Notes under the pieces: model-generated
What the model was told of the DNA's origin: nothing
The model's input: the letters and a program-made list of their open reading frames with translations, nothing else
Database searches by the model: none
Assembly: GCF_014647135.1 (NCBI RefSeq)
Contig: NZ_BMOP01000034.1
Span: 1-36,925, forward strand
DNA from: Shewanella xiamenensis
GTDB lineage: Bacteria > Pseudomonadota > Gammaproteobacteria > Enterobacterales > Shewanellaceae
Reading direction: 5' to 3'
Length of the DNA: 36,925 bases
Position numbers and translations under genes: made by a program
Shown here: positions 24,597 through 34,337 of the stretch, piece after piece
Layout of the letters: every line of letters starts with the position of its first letter
Numbering within the stretch: the first letter of the stretch is position 1

Positions 24597-26648
24597 ATGA
24601 AAATAGCTCCTCTCCTATTGGCGCTTGGCGCGGCAGGTTTGGCCTGCTCTGCCCACGCGGCCGAACCTAAGCCTTTTACTGTGCAACAGCTGGTTAAACT
24701 CAACAAATTGCATTCGGCCGTGGTATCTCACGACGGTACAAAACTGGTCTACGGCCTGAAAACCGTTAATAACAAGGGAGAGGCAAGCTCGGATTTATAT
24801 CTTCTCGATCTGACGCAAGCAGATGCGAAACCGCTGCAGCTCACCTCCGCTGCCGGTACTGAGCACGATGTCAGCTTCGCAAACGATGACAAATCGATTT
24901 ATTTCCTCGCCAGCCGCAGTGGTTCAAGCCAACTGTTCCAACTGCCATTAACCGGCGGTGAAGCGCAGCAAGTTTCTGATCTGCCATTGGATATTGATGG
25001 TTACAAACTCTCTAACGATGGCAAGCAAATCGTGCTTAGTATGCGCGTCTTTCCAGAGTGTAAAGACTTAGCGTGCTCAAAAGACAAGTTTAAGGCTGAA
25101 GAGGAGCGTAAATCGACGGGCCGTGAATACAAGCAGTTGATGGTACGTCACTGGGATACGTGGGAAGACCATGCCCGTAACCACTTATTTGTCGGCGCCC
25201 TCAACGGTGAGAAGCTGACCAAAGTGGTGGATATCACTCAAGGCTTAGACACCGAAACGCCGCCTAAACCATTCTCAGGCATGGAAGAAGTGACTTTCAC
25301 CCCAGATGGCCAATATGTGGTGTACAGCGCCAAAGCGCCAAGTAAAGATCAAGCTTGGACCACCAATTACGATTTGTGGCAGGTGAGTGTGAACGGTGGC
25401 AAAGCCACTAACTTAACCGCCGATAACATCGCTTGGGACGCCCAGCCAACATTCTCAAGCGATGGTCGTTATATGGCGTACCTCGCGATGACTAAACCTG
25501 GCTTCGAAGCTGACCGTTATCGCATTATGCTGCGTGATACCAGCACCGGACAGTCGAAGGAAGTGGCACCGCTGTGGGACAGAAGCCCAAGCTCGCTGAT
25601 GTTTGCACCGGACAATCGTACTCTGTATGTGACGGCGCAGGACATTGGTCAAGTGTCAATTTTTAAAGTGAATACTCAATTTGGTGATGTGCAGTCTGTT
25701 TATAGCGACGGCAGCAATAGCCTGATTGCGATCGCCGATGATCAACTGATCTTCGACAGCAAAACCTTAGTTGAGCCGGGCGATCTGTATCGCATCAACA
25801 CCGATGGTCAAGGCCTGAAACGTCTAACCGAAGTCAACAAAGACAAGCTGGCCGAAATTAAATTCGGTGAATTCCAACAATTTAGCTTTAAGGGTTGGAA
25901 CAACGAAGATGTTTACGGCTACTGGATCAAACCTGCCAACTACCAAGAAGGCAAAAAGTATCCGATTGCATACCTAGTCCACGGCGGTCCGCAAGGTTCA
26001 TTTGGTAACGGTTTCAGTGGTCGTTGGAACGCCCAGTTATGGGCCGGTGCGGGTTATGGCGTTGTAATGGTGGACTTCCACGGTTCAACCGGTTACGGCC
26101 AAGCCTTTACCGATTCTATTAGCCAAGATTGGGGCGGTAAGCCATTAGAAGACTTACAAAAAGGTCTGGCTGCGGTGAGCCAACAACAAAAATGGCTCGA
26201 TCCACAAAATGCCTGTGCCTTAGGTGGCTCTTACGGCGGCTACATGATGAACTGGATCCAAGGTAACTGGAACGATGGCTTTAAGTGCCTCGTTAACCAC
26301 GCGGGTCTGTTCGATATGCGCTCCATGTACTATGTGACCGAAGAAGTATGGTTCCCAGAGCATGAGTTTGGCGGCACTTATCAGGATAACAAAGCGTTAT
26401 ATGAGCAGTTCAACCCCGTTAACTATGTCGAAAACTGGAAGACGCCAATGCTGGTTATCCATGGCGAGAAGGATTTCCGTGTGCCTTATGGTCAAGGATT
26501 AGCAGCATTTAGCTTTATGCAGCGTAAGGGGATTCCATCTGAATTGCTGATTTTCCCTGATGAAAACCATTGGATCTTAAAGCCAGAAAATCTAGAACAA
26601 TGGTATGCGAATGTGTTCCGTTGGATGGACAGCTGGACGAAAAAGTAA
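24597..26648 (+). CDS. S9-family serine peptidase (prolyl oligopeptidase / dipeptidyl or acyl aminopeptidase type)
   Basis: A secreted peptidase that would cleave short peptides in the periplasm. From the ATG at 24597 (683 residues) it has a classic signal peptide, MKIAPLLLALGAAGLACSAHA-A. An N-terminal beta-propeller of about 390 residues (TolB/WD-like repeats such as SNDGKQI, TPDGQYVVYSAK, SSDGRYMAYLA) is followed by an alpha/beta-hydrolase domain with HGGPQGSFG (oxyanion region), nucleophile Ser in GGSYGGYM, Asp in HGEKDFRVP and His in DENHWI. An ATG four codons earlier is possible but would push the signal peptide inward. It has its own terminator downstream. Confidence 0.92.
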   Translation: MKIAPLLLALGAAGLACSAHAAEPKPFTVQQLVKLNKLHSAVVSHDGTKLVYGLKTVNNKGEASSDLYLLDLTQADAKPLQLTSAAGTEHDVSFANDDKSIYFLASRSGSSQLFQLPLTGGEAQQVSDLPLDIDGYKLSNDGKQIVLSMRVFPECKDLACSKDKFKAEEERKSTGREYKQLMVRHWDTWEDHARNHLFVGALNGEKLTKVVDITQGLDTETPPKPFSGMEEVTFTPDGQYVVYSAKAPSKDQAWTTNYDLWQVSVNGGKATNLTADNIAWDAQPTFSSDGRYMAYLAMTKPGFEADRYRIMLRDTSTGQSKEVAPLWDRSPSSLMFAPDNRTLYVTAQDIGQVSIFKVNTQFGDVQSVYSDGSNSLIAIADDQLIFDSKTLVEPGDLYRINTDGQGLKRLTEVNKDKLAEIKFGEFQQFSFKGWNNEDVYGYWIKPANYQEGKKYPIAYLVHGGPQGSFGNGFSGRWNAQLWAGAGYGVVMVDFHGSTGYGQAFTDSISQDWGGKPLEDLQKGLAAVSQQQKWLDPQNACALGGSYGGYMMNWIQGNWNDGFKCLVNHAGLFDMRSMYYVTEEVWFPEHEFGGTYQDNKALYEQFNPVNYVENWKTPMLVIHGEKDFRVPYGQGLAAFSFMQRKGIPSELLIFPDENHWILKPENLEQWYANVFRWMDSWTKK

Positions 26649-26702
26649 TCGAGGATGATGGACTTAAATCCGCTGTGTACTAAGTCCCATTAACTTGTTG
26701 CC

Positions 26703-26729
26703 AAAGCCAGAACCCTGTTCTGGCTTTTT
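26703..26729 (+). terminator. Terminator after the S9 peptidase
   Basis: AAAGCCAGAAC (26703-26713) and GTTCTGGCTTT (26717-26727) pair perfectly around a 3-base loop, followed by TT. It lies 55 bases past the stop. Confidence 0.9.
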
Positions 26730-26816
26730 AATAATCGTATTATTTATATCCAGCTAATCTCACCGTTGAACGAATGGGATTAAATACTGGCTACTGTTAT
26801 CTATCAAGGAATAAAG

Positions 26817-27275
26817 ATGCTGATCAGAGCGGCGAGTACAACAGATATTGAAGCGATAAGCGCGTTAATTACTCAGCTTACACAGGTTTATATCGCTCCC
26901 ACGTGCACTAATATGGGCGCAGAAACCATAGTCAACGCCATGTCGGTTGAGTCGGTGGCTCATTATTTTGCCTTAGGTTATCAATATCATGTTGCAATGA
27001 ATGAGACTGGCGAACTCGTCGGTGTGGTAGGAATGAAGGATAACAGTCACCTTTATCATCTGTTTGTGGCGGATATTGCCAAGGGGCAAGGCCTGTCGCG
27101 TCAGCTGTGGGAGCATGCTAAAGCTGAGTGTCTCGCGAAGGGGAATCCCGGCACGTTTACCGTGAACTCGGCGGTGAATGCGCTGCCTGTCTATCAGCGC
27201 TTTGGCTTTGTTGCACAAAGTGATATTCGCGAGCGAGGTGGGATCCGCGATATTCCAATGCAACTCGTGCTTTGA
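26817..27275 (+). CDS. GNAT-family N-acetyltransferase
   Basis: The 152-residue protein has the GNAT fold: an N-terminal MLIRAASTTDIEAI strand-helix, central ELVGVVGMKDNSHLYHLFV strands, and the acetyl-CoA motif A in AKGQGLSRQLWEHA (about 93-106). It would transfer an acetyl group to an amine; the substrate cannot be told. ATG start with AAGGA six bases upstream. It is followed after 55 bases by the M14 peptidase gene with no terminator between, so the two may be cotranscribed. Confidence 0.85.
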   Translation: MLIRAASTTDIEAISALITQLTQVYIAPTCTNMGAETIVNAMSVESVAHYFALGYQYHVAMNETGELVGVVGMKDNSHLYHLFVADIAKGQGLSRQLWEHAKAECLAKGNPGTFTVNSAVNALPVYQRFGFVAQSDIRERGGIRDIPMQLVL

Positions 27276-27330
27276 TGTCTAACGATCTTTAACCATAAGA
27301 CCAAAACATAAAATCAGAAGAAGAGAACCT

Positions 27331-28266
27331 ATGGCGAATGTGAGTTTTTACCCAATCGGGACAGTCGGTGAAAAATGGGGCGATGCCGAAAAGGCCGCAT
27401 GGTTTGCTAGCACGCAAATTAAACGTTCTTACCAAGACAATGTTGTCACGCCACTAAAAGCGATGGAGTCACAACTGGCCGAATTAAGGTTGAATGTGGT
27501 GCAATATGGCGCTTTATCGATTGATCCAGCGCGTTACCCGTTATTTGCGGTCAAGTCAGCAACATTCGATCCAAACAAGATAACGGTGTTAGTCACAGGT
27601 GGCGTACACGGCTACGAAACCAGTGGCGTGCATGGCGCCTTGGCTTTTTTGGCTAACAACGTGGCTCACTATGCTGAGCGGGTAAACCTAGTGGTGGCAG
27701 TGTGTGTAAGCCCTTGGGGTTATGAGACCATTAATCGTTGGAACCCGAAAGCTATCGATCCAAACCGCTCGTTTTATGCTAATAGCCCGGCAGAAGAGTC
27801 GGCAGCACTGATGACACTGGTGGCAAGCGTTCCACAAGGTTTTGATGTGCATGTGGATTTACATGAAACCACCGACTCAGATGAAGATGAATTTCGTCCG
27901 GCCTTGGCCGCGCGTGACGGCAAAGGCTTTATCCCAGGCACCATTCCTGATGGTTTTTATGCTGTAGGCGATACCGAAAATCCGCAGGATGCTTTTCAAA
28001 AGGCGATTATCGATGGCGTGAGCAAAGTGACTCACATCGCGCCCGCCGATGACAAGGGCGAGATTATCGGCTCAACGGTAGTGCAACACGGAGTGATCAA
28101 CTACCCATTGAAAGCGCTAGGTTTATGCAGCAGTGTGACGGGGTGTATTTATAACACCACCACGGAAGTGTATCCCGACAGCCCATCGGCCACGCCTGCT
28201 GAGTGCAATTTAGCTCAAGTTGCGGCGATTACCAGTGCCATCGACTATGTGTTAGCACTGAATTAA
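27331..28266 (+). CDS. M14-family zinc metallopeptidase / succinylglutamate-desuccinylase-like
   Basis: The 311-residue cytosolic protein has the zinc-binding signature GGVHGYETSG (His93, Glu96) and the third ligand His178 in VDLHET. NPKAIDPNRSF (about 138-148) gives the Asn-Arg substrate pair seen in AstE/aspartoacylase relatives and carboxypeptidases. TTTEVYP near the C-terminus could supply the catalytic Glu. It should remove an acyl or amino-acid group from an amide; the substrate is unknown. ATG start with GAGA upstream. Downstream of the GNAT gene and convergent with adhE. Confidence 0.82.
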   Translation: MANVSFYPIGTVGEKWGDAEKAAWFASTQIKRSYQDNVVTPLKAMESQLAELRLNVVQYGALSIDPARYPLFAVKSATFDPNKITVLVTGGVHGYETSGVHGALAFLANNVAHYAERVNLVVAVCVSPWGYETINRWNPKAIDPNRSFYANSPAEESAALMTLVASVPQGFDVHVDLHETTDSDEDEFRPALAARDGKGFIPGTIPDGFYAVGDTENPQDAFQKAIIDGVSKVTHIAPADDKGEIIGSTVVQHGVINYPLKALGLCSSVTGCIYNTTTEVYPDSPSATPAECNLAQVAAITSAIDYVLALN

Positions 28267-28358
28267 TTGAGTTTGTTACTTATTTGATATCAAGCTCGCA
28301 AGTCAATCGTAACGTTGTGTACTGTGTCATCAATTGATTTTGCTTAAGTTAAAACGAT

Positions 28359-28384
28359 AAAAGCCCTCAAACGAGGGCTTTTGC
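28359..28384. terminator. Bidirectional terminator between the M14 gene and adhE
   Basis: AAAAGCCCTC (28359-28368) and GAGGGCTTTT (28373-28382) pair perfectly around AAAC, with A on one side and T on the other, so it can serve both convergent genes. Confidence 0.92.
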
Positions 28385-28427
28385 ATTTAACAATTTTTTA
28401 TTGCTTAGACTTTATATCTATTGAGCA

Positions 28428-31028
28428 CTATTGCTCGGTGAAAGGGCGGCCATAGTAGCTGTCGAGTAGTAGCTGTTTTAGCTCGCTAATTAGCGGATAG
28501 CGAGGGTTGGCACCAGTACATTGGTCATCGAAGGCATCCTCGGCAAGCATATCTACTTTGGCGAGGAAGTCGGCTTCGTTAACGCCGGCTTCTTGGATTG
28601 ACGCAGGAATGCCCAGCGTCTTCTTGAGTTGCTCGATTTTCTCCAGCAATTTTTCAACTTTTTGCGCATCTGAGTTGCCACCTAGGGCTAAATGATCGGC
28701 AATGGCCGCGTAACGACACAGAGCTTTTGGTCTGTCGTATTGGCTGAATGCAGCTTGCTTAGTCGGTAAGTCCGTCGCATTAAAGCGGATAACGTTACTG
28801 ATCAGCAGCGCGTTCGCCAGCCCGTGGGCTAAGTGAAACTCGGCGCCCAGCTTGTGAGCCATAGAGTGGCAGATCCCAAGGAAGGCGTTGGCAAAGGCGA
28901 TACCGGCTATGGTGGCGCCATTATGCACTTTTTCACGGGCAATGGGGGATGCGGCGCCGAGCTGATAAGCATCAGGCAAATATTTGCACAGCAGGTCAAG
29001 AGCTTGCAGGGCTTGACCATCGCTGTACTCGTTCGCCATCACGCTGACATAGGCTTCGAGCGCGTGGGTGATCGCATCGATTCCGCCGAAAGCGGTTAAG
29101 GATTTCGGCATATCCATCACCAGATTTGGGTCTACAATCGCCATATTAGGGGTGAGTTGATAGTCGGCAATGGGATATTTTTTGCCGGTTTGTTCATCGG
29201 TGACCACAGCAAAAGGTGTGACCTCAGAGCCAGTGCCGGAAGTGGTCGGTATCGCCACCATAGTGGCTTTGACGCCCATTTTAGGGAATTTATAGATACG
29301 TTTACGGATATCCATAAAACGCAGTGCTAAATCGGCAAAGTCGACATCTGGATGCTCGTACATCACCCAAATAATCTTGGCTGCATCCATGGGCGAGCCA
29401 CCGCCTAAGGCAATAATCACATCGGGTTTAAAGCTATTGGCCACTTTGGCACCTTGGCGCACTGTGGCTAGTGTGGGGTCGGCTTCCACTTCGTAAAACA
29501 CTTCGGTTTCAAGACCTTGGGCTTTTAAAATCTTTAAGGTTTCGTCGCAATAACCTTGGTTAAACAGGAATCTGTCGGTCACTATGAGGGCGCGCTTTTT
29601 ATCACTCAATTCTTCAAGCGCAATAGGTAAGCTGCCGCGGCGGAAGTAGATAGACGAAGGAAGCTTGTGCCACAGCATGTTTTCAGCCCTCTTAGCGACG
29701 GTTTTTTTATTGATTAAATGGCTTGGGCCGACGTTTTCAGAAATCGAGTTTCCACCCCAAGAGCCACAACCTAAGGTGAGTGAGGGGGCGAGTTTAAAGT
29801 TGTACAGGTCGCCAATTCCGCCTTGTGAGGCTGGAGTGTTGATTAGAATTCGCGCGGTTTTCATTCTAAAACCAAAGGTTTTCACCCGCTCGGTTTGGGT
29901 GTCTTGGTCGGTATATAAGCCTGATGTGTGGCCAATCCCGCCTAAGGCGACCAAAGCTTCAGCTTTATCGACGGCGTCATTAAAATCAGCAGCGCGGTAC
30001 ATGCCGAGTAAGGGGGATAGTTTTTCGTGGGCAAAGGCTTCGGCCTCAGTGATATCGGTGACTTCACCAATCAAGACCTTGGTGGTGTGGGGGACATCAA
30101 TGCCCGCCATTTGTGCTATGGTCGCGGCGCTTTGGCCGACGATATCGGCATTTAAGCCGCCATTTTTAAGGATGACTTGTTGCATCGCAGCGGTTTGCGC
30201 CGCATTTAAGAGATAACCGCCATGGGTGGCAAAGCGGTCTTTGACTTGCTCGTAGATGCTATCGACCACAATCACCGCTTGCTCTGAGGCGCAGACGACG
30301 CCGTTATCGAAGGTTTTAGACATCAAAATCGAGCTGACCGCGCGTTTGATGTCGGCGGTTTCATCAATCACAATCGGGGTATTACCTGCGCCGACACCAA
30401 TAGCGGGTTTGCCTGAAGAGTAGGCGGCTTTCACCATACCAGGGCCGCCCGTAGCGAGGATAAGATTCACTTTTGGGTGCGTCATTAACTGGTTTGAGAG
30501 CGCAACACTGGGCTCATCAATCCAGCCGATAATATCCTTGGGCGCACCGGCGGCAATGGCGGCATCTAACACCAGTTTGGCCGCAGTGGTGGTCGAGACT
30601 TTTGCCCTTGGGTGAGGCGAGAAAATAATCGCATTACGGGTTTTAAGACTGATTAATGCTTTGAAGATGGCGGTAGAGGTGGGATTGGTGGTGGGAACAA
30701 TCCCACAGATAATGCCCACGGGCTCGGCGATAGTGATAGTACCGAAGGTGGGGTCCTCGGATAAAATTCCGCAGGTTTTTTCATCTTTGTACTTGTTGTA
30801 AATGTACTCGGAGGCAAAGTGGTTTTTAATCACTTTGTCTTCAATCACCCCCATTCGGGTTTCGGCGGCGGCCATTTTCGCAAGCGATATACGCGCATCG
30901 GCAGCGGCGAGGGCGGCGGCGCGGAAAATCGCATCGACTTGGGCTTGACTAAAACTGGCATATTCGGCTTGCGCTTTGGCGACGCGCTCGACCATGAGAT
31001 CCAGTTCTTGGGCGTTGGTTACTGTCAT
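28428..31028 (-). CDS. adhE: Bifunctional acetaldehyde-CoA / alcohol dehydrogenase AdhE
   Basis: Reduces acetyl-CoA to acetaldehyde and then ethanol with NADH during fermentation. The 866-residue protein has an N-terminal aldehyde dehydrogenase domain (about 1-440) with the catalytic Cys246 in NGVVCASEQ, the same position as in E. coli. The C-terminal iron-dependent alcohol dehydrogenase domain (about 450-866) has GGGSPMDAAK, TTSGTGSEVTPF and iron-binding His residues in GICHSMAHKLGAEFHLAHG. AdhE normally forms spirosomes. ATG start with AGGAG about eight bases upstream. It is divergent from a YchE/MarC-type gene, as in E. coli. Confidence 0.97.
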   Translation of the reverse strand: MTVTNAQELDLMVERVAKAQAEYASFSQAQVDAIFRAAALAAADARISLAKMAAAETRMGVIEDKVIKNHFASEYIYNKYKDEKTCGILSEDPTFGTITIAEPVGIICGIVPTTNPTSTAIFKALISLKTRNAIIFSPHPRAKVSTTTAAKLVLDAAIAAGAPKDIIGWIDEPSVALSNQLMTHPKVNLILATGGPGMVKAAYSSGKPAIGVGAGNTPIVIDETADIKRAVSSILMSKTFDNGVVCASEQAVIVVDSIYEQVKDRFATHGGYLLNAAQTAAMQQVILKNGGLNADIVGQSAATIAQMAGIDVPHTTKVLIGEVTDITEAEAFAHEKLSPLLGMYRAADFNDAVDKAEALVALGGIGHTSGLYTDQDTQTERVKTFGFRMKTARILINTPASQGGIGDLYNFKLAPSLTLGCGSWGGNSISENVGPSHLINKKTVAKRAENMLWHKLPSSIYFRRGSLPIALEELSDKKRALIVTDRFLFNQGYCDETLKILKAQGLETEVFYEVEADPTLATVRQGAKVANSFKPDVIIALGGGSPMDAAKIIWVMYEHPDVDFADLALRFMDIRKRIYKFPKMGVKATMVAIPTTSGTGSEVTPFAVVTDEQTGKKYPIADYQLTPNMAIVDPNLVMDMPKSLTAFGGIDAITHALEAYVSVMANEYSDGQALQALDLLCKYLPDAYQLGAASPIAREKVHNGATIAGIAFANAFLGICHSMAHKLGAEFHLAHGLANALLISNVIRFNATDLPTKQAAFSQYDRPKALCRYAAIADHLALGGNSDAQKVEKLLEKIEQLKKTLGIPASIQEAGVNEADFLAKVDMLAEDAFDDQCTGANPRYPLISELKQLLLDSYYGRPFTEQ

Positions 31029-31344
31029 GATTAAGACTCCTAAAAAGATTTAGGGAATGCACGATTCGCTAACTCTTCTTTATGGTGAAAAATTACACCT
31101 AAAGCCTAAGCTAAAGTGTGATCTCGCGGTCAATTTAGGGTTTTTATGTAATAAAAATACGTTAGTTGCGATCTTATGTGTCTTTTTTGTCTAAAATAAG
31201 CCAAGTACAGTAAACAGATATTACTCAAACTTGTGATTTAACCTCAAAAATCTCATTTTTCAGTCATCTGTGCTTAAGCTACTATACTTGCCCTTAAGTT
31301 TAGTTTGATGAAATTGGCGTGACACGCTCAATAAGGATAGTCAC
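31029..31344. promoter_or_regulatory. Divergent promoter region adhE / MarC-family gene
   Basis: A 316-bp AT-rich gap between divergent genes. It must hold both promoters. A plus-strand TATACT at 31283-31288 is a possible -10 for the MarC-type gene, without a clear -35. I found no convincing Fnr, ArcA or Crp site by eye. Confidence 0.5.
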
Positions 31345-31977
31345 TTGGAGTTAACACTTTACGTTAAATTTTTTCTTGGCCTGGTTGCCATTATCAACCC
31401 TATTGGTTTGTTGCCAGTGTTTGTGAGCTTAACCAGCCATCAAACTGAAGCCGAGCGTAACCATACGGGTAAAGTGGCTAACTTTGCGGTGGTGGTGATC
31501 CTGTTGGTGACCATCGTCGCGGGACAACATATTTTGAATATGTTTAGTATTTCACTCTCGGCTTTTAGGATCGCTGGCGGCACGCTGATCGCGATTATTG
31601 CGATGTCGATGTTGCAGGGTAAATTGGGCGAAGTAAAACGTAACCAAGAGGAAGACCGCGAATCTTCGGCTATGGAGTCCGTGGCGGTTGTGCCGTTAGC
31701 CTTGCCGTTAATGGCTGGTCCTGGGGCGATTAGCTCGGTGATTGTGTTTGCCGCTGAGCATAATTCATTATCCAATTTTATTGCGATGTTTATTACCGTG
31801 ATTATTTTTGGTTTGGTGAGTTTCGGCCTATTTCGAATGGCATCTATTATCTATAAAATTCTAGGTAAAACAGGAATTAACGTGATTACCCGTCTTATGG
31901 GATTATTAATGCTCTCGATTGGTATCGAAGTCATTGCCGCTGGGATTAAAGGCTTATTCCCACAACTTTTTAGCTAA
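31345..31977 (+). CDS. ychE: MarC/YchE-family integral membrane protein
   Basis: The 210-residue, six-helix protein belongs to the MarC (NAAT) family. It shares FRIAGG.LI.IAMSML.GKLGE and VVPLALPLMAGPGAIS with E. coli YchE and ends in the similar IKGLFPQLFS. Family members are inner-membrane proteins of poorly known function; amino-acid transport has been proposed for some archaeal ones. The start is TTG at 31345, supported by AAGGA about seven bases upstream and no better codon nearby. The adhE-ychE divergent pair is also found in E. coli, which supports the name. Confidence 0.88.
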   Translation: MELTLYVKFFLGLVAIINPIGLLPVFVSLTSHQTEAERNHTGKVANFAVVVILLVTIVAGQHILNMFSISLSAFRIAGGTLIAIIAMSMLQGKLGEVKRNQEEDRESSAMESVAVVPLALPLMAGPGAISSVIVFAAEHNSLSNFIAMFITVIIFGLVSFGLFRMASIIYKILGKTGINVITRLMGLLMLSIGIEVIAAGIKGLFPQLFS

Positions 31978-31987
31978 AAATCGGAAT

Positions 31988-32009
31988 GCGGGAGGCCATT
32001 TCCTCCCGC
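31988..32009 (+). terminator. Hairpin after the MarC-family gene, weak terminator
   Basis: GCGGGAGG (31988-31995) and CCTCCCGC (32002-32009) pair perfectly with a 6-base loop, 11 bases past the stop codon. No U run follows, so termination may be Rho-assisted. The rest of the 255-bp gap to the chemoreceptor shows only AT-rich sequence. Confidence 0.5.
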
Positions 32010-32232
32010 TGTTGCGGTTGCAGTTTTCATTTGTTTTTATCACACGAAATTTTCTCCCTTGGCCTATTTATAGCCTTATCTCGAAAAGCCGTTGTAGCCT
32101 TGTATTGTCGCAACCATTTGTTTTTATAATAATTAGTATTTTCTAAATTAGCGTTATTCTATCGTTATCATTAACATCCTGTGCTATATAATAGGTTAAC
32201 AATTTAGCCCTAAGTCGATTAAGGATATCCCT

Positions 32233-34227
32233 ATGAAATGGCAATGGATTGGCAACCTCAGCTTAAAGCAAAAATTACTCATGGTTGTATTGCCCCCTTT
32301 ATTCGCGTGTTTTTTATATGGCGCGCTATTTCTCATCGAAAAGTATGAATATCGTCAAGAGCTGAAAGTCGTCGTGCAGCTAAGCGAATTGGCGGTGACA
32401 AACAGTAACTTTGTCCATGAGTTGCAAAAAGAACGGGGCATGAGTGCCGGATTTATAGGCTCAGCGGGCAAGGCATTCGCAGGCAAAATACCCAGTCAAA
32501 GGCAATTGACAGATACTCAGCTCAAATATTTCCAATCTTTTATTGAAAACCACAATTTGCCCGCAGTGTTTGCGCCGAAACTGCGCGATCTAAATACTCA
32601 ACTCAGTAAATTAGCTTCAATTCGCTCGCAGGTTGATAACCTGTCAATCAGTGTTGCCGATGAAGTAGCCTATTATACGGCGCTCAACCGAGAGCTACTT
32701 GCGATTGTTGATGAGACTGCTAAAACGGGTGCTAATCAAGAAATTGCCATCAAAGCGGCTGCATTTAGTGCCTTCCTACAAATGAAAGAACGGGCAGGGA
32801 TTGAGAGGGCAGTATTAAGTTCGACATTTGGACAAGCAGGGTTTATGCCTAAGGTTTACGCAAAGTTTATTACCCTAGTTTCTGAGCAAAATAGCTATTT
32901 AGAGCGTTTTATTGCATTGGCAACACCTAATTTGGTTGATGCCATTAACCGCATTCAAAATTCTAATGAAGTCAAAGACGTTGAATCGCTAAGACAAATT
33001 GCATTTGACCAAGATAACCAGAAAATTCAACAACAAAATCCAGAAGACTGGTTTGCTAAATCTTCAGCTCGGATTGACAGCTTGCGGGATTTTGAGCAGC
33101 AAGTTTCAGCTGATCTTTTGAATATCACCCATGAACGTCTTGCATCTGCCAATCAACAAATGTTTTTTGTGTTGGCGACGTTAAGCTTGGTGCTGATCAT
33201 TGTGCTTTTGCTCAGTTTATCGGTGATCCGATACTTACATACGAGTGTGCATCATCTTTATTCCACGGTTACACAAGCAAGAAAACACTACGACCTCAGT
33301 GTTCGGTTAAACCACAGCAGCCAAGATGAATTTGGTGAACTTGCCTTAGCTTTCAACGAGATGATGAGTGATTTTGAAAACGTTATCTTACAAGTGCGTG
33401 CCAGTGCTAGCAAATTACAGCAGGCGGTTGAACAAATGGATGTTTGCACCCATGCCATGGAGCAAGATGTGATGGCAGGCCACAGTGAGGCTGAGCAAGT
33501 GGCATCGGCAATGACCGAAATGAGTGCGACCGTTGCCGAAATTGCGAGTAATGCTGTACAGGCATCAGAAGCATCAAATTCGGCTAACCAAGAGGCCAAA
33601 ACCGGTAACCTTGAAGTTGGCAGAACCAGCAAAGCAATAAAAGCACTAGCGGATGATATTAATGGTGCCTCACAGGCCATCAATGAACTCGATAGAGAAA
33701 TTCACGGTATTGTGGTGGTATTAGATGTAATTAACAGCATTGCAGAACAAACTAATCTGTTAGCACTTAACGCCGCAATTGAGGCCGCCAGAGCTGGTGA
33801 GATGGGTAGGGGATTTGCCGTGGTAGCCGATGAGGTCAGAAGCTTAGCGCAGCGTTCGCAGACATCGACGTCTGACATTAAGAATATGACTGACAGATTA
33901 AAGTCCAGCGCTAATTTAGCGGTAAAAGCCATGGATCGCGGATTAGCACAGGCCAATACCAGCGTCCAAGAAGCGGAGCAAGCAGGCATTGAACTTAAAC
34001 GTATTGTTGAACAAGTCGATATCATTAACCGCATGAATGAGCAAATTGCGACAGCCACCCATGAACAATCCGCAGTGTCTGAAGATGTAAATCGTAATGC
34101 GTTAAAGATCAGCGATATTTACTTAAACACTCAACGTATCTCCGATGAGCTAAGGGAATTGACTAAAGCATTGACCTATGACTCCGAACTCATGTCTAAA
34201 GAAGTCCATAAATTTACTGTAAAATAG
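32233..34227 (+). CDS. Methyl-accepting chemotaxis protein with NIT sensor domain
   Basis: The 664-residue chemoreceptor would signal to CheA/CheW. Layout: a short cytosolic start, TM1 (about 13-34), a periplasmic helical NIT-type domain (about 45-290) with the family hallmark LQKERGMSAGFIGS near residue 62, TM2 (about 308-330), HAMP (about 332-385) and a long cytosolic coiled coil. The hairpin tip is the highly conserved EQTNLLALNAAIEAARAGE segment followed by GRGFAVVADEVRSLA. NIT domains are associated with nitrate/nitrite sensing, but ligand binding here is unproven. No CheB/CheR-docking pentapeptide is seen at the C-terminus. ATG start with AAGGAT six bases upstream. It stands alone. Confidence 0.92.
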   Translation: MKWQWIGNLSLKQKLLMVVLPPLFACFLYGALFLIEKYEYRQELKVVVQLSELAVTNSNFVHELQKERGMSAGFIGSAGKAFAGKIPSQRQLTDTQLKYFQSFIENHNLPAVFAPKLRDLNTQLSKLASIRSQVDNLSISVADEVAYYTALNRELLAIVDETAKTGANQEIAIKAAAFSAFLQMKERAGIERAVLSSTFGQAGFMPKVYAKFITLVSEQNSYLERFIALATPNLVDAINRIQNSNEVKDVESLRQIAFDQDNQKIQQQNPEDWFAKSSARIDSLRDFEQQVSADLLNITHERLASANQQMFFVLATLSLVLIIVLLLSLSVIRYLHTSVHHLYSTVTQARKHYDLSVRLNHSSQDEFGELALAFNEMMSDFENVILQVRASASKLQQAVEQMDVCTHAMEQDVMAGHSEAEQVASAMTEMSATVAEIASNAVQASEASNSANQEAKTGNLEVGRTSKAIKALADDINGASQAINELDREIHGIVVVLDVINSIAEQTNLLALNAAIEAARAGEMGRGFAVVADEVRSLAQRSQTSTSDIKNMTDRLKSSANLAVKAMDRGLAQANTSVQEAEQAGIELKRIVEQVDIINRMNEQIATATHEQSAVSEDVNRNALKISDIYLNTQRISDELRELTKALTYDSELMSKEVHKFTVK

Positions 34228-34308
34228 TGCGTTGGTTAATTTTAGCGCCTTGAACGAGGGCGGTTTGTCTAGCAATTGTGCAACCGCCTGAAATCGATTC
34301 TTTTTTAC

Positions 34309-34337
34309 TTGACCATACAAAGGCTTTTGCGTACAGT
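34309..34337 (+). promoter_or_regulatory. Promoter of tRNA-Ser
   Basis: TTGACC (34309-34314) and TACAGT (34332-34337) are separated by 17 bases, followed by a GC-rich discriminator (ACCGCTCCG) typical of stable-RNA promoters under stringent control. The predicted start is near 34344, giving a leader of about 85 bases before the mature tRNA. Confidence 0.6.

Noticed and set aside
29665..30216. 183-residue reading frame opposite adhE
   Set aside because: Fully antisense to the highly conserved adhE coding region; no recognisable motif.
31117..31132. Crp-like TGTGATCTCGCGGTCA upstream of adhE
   Set aside because: Only the left half matches the consensus; the right half is too degenerate to call.
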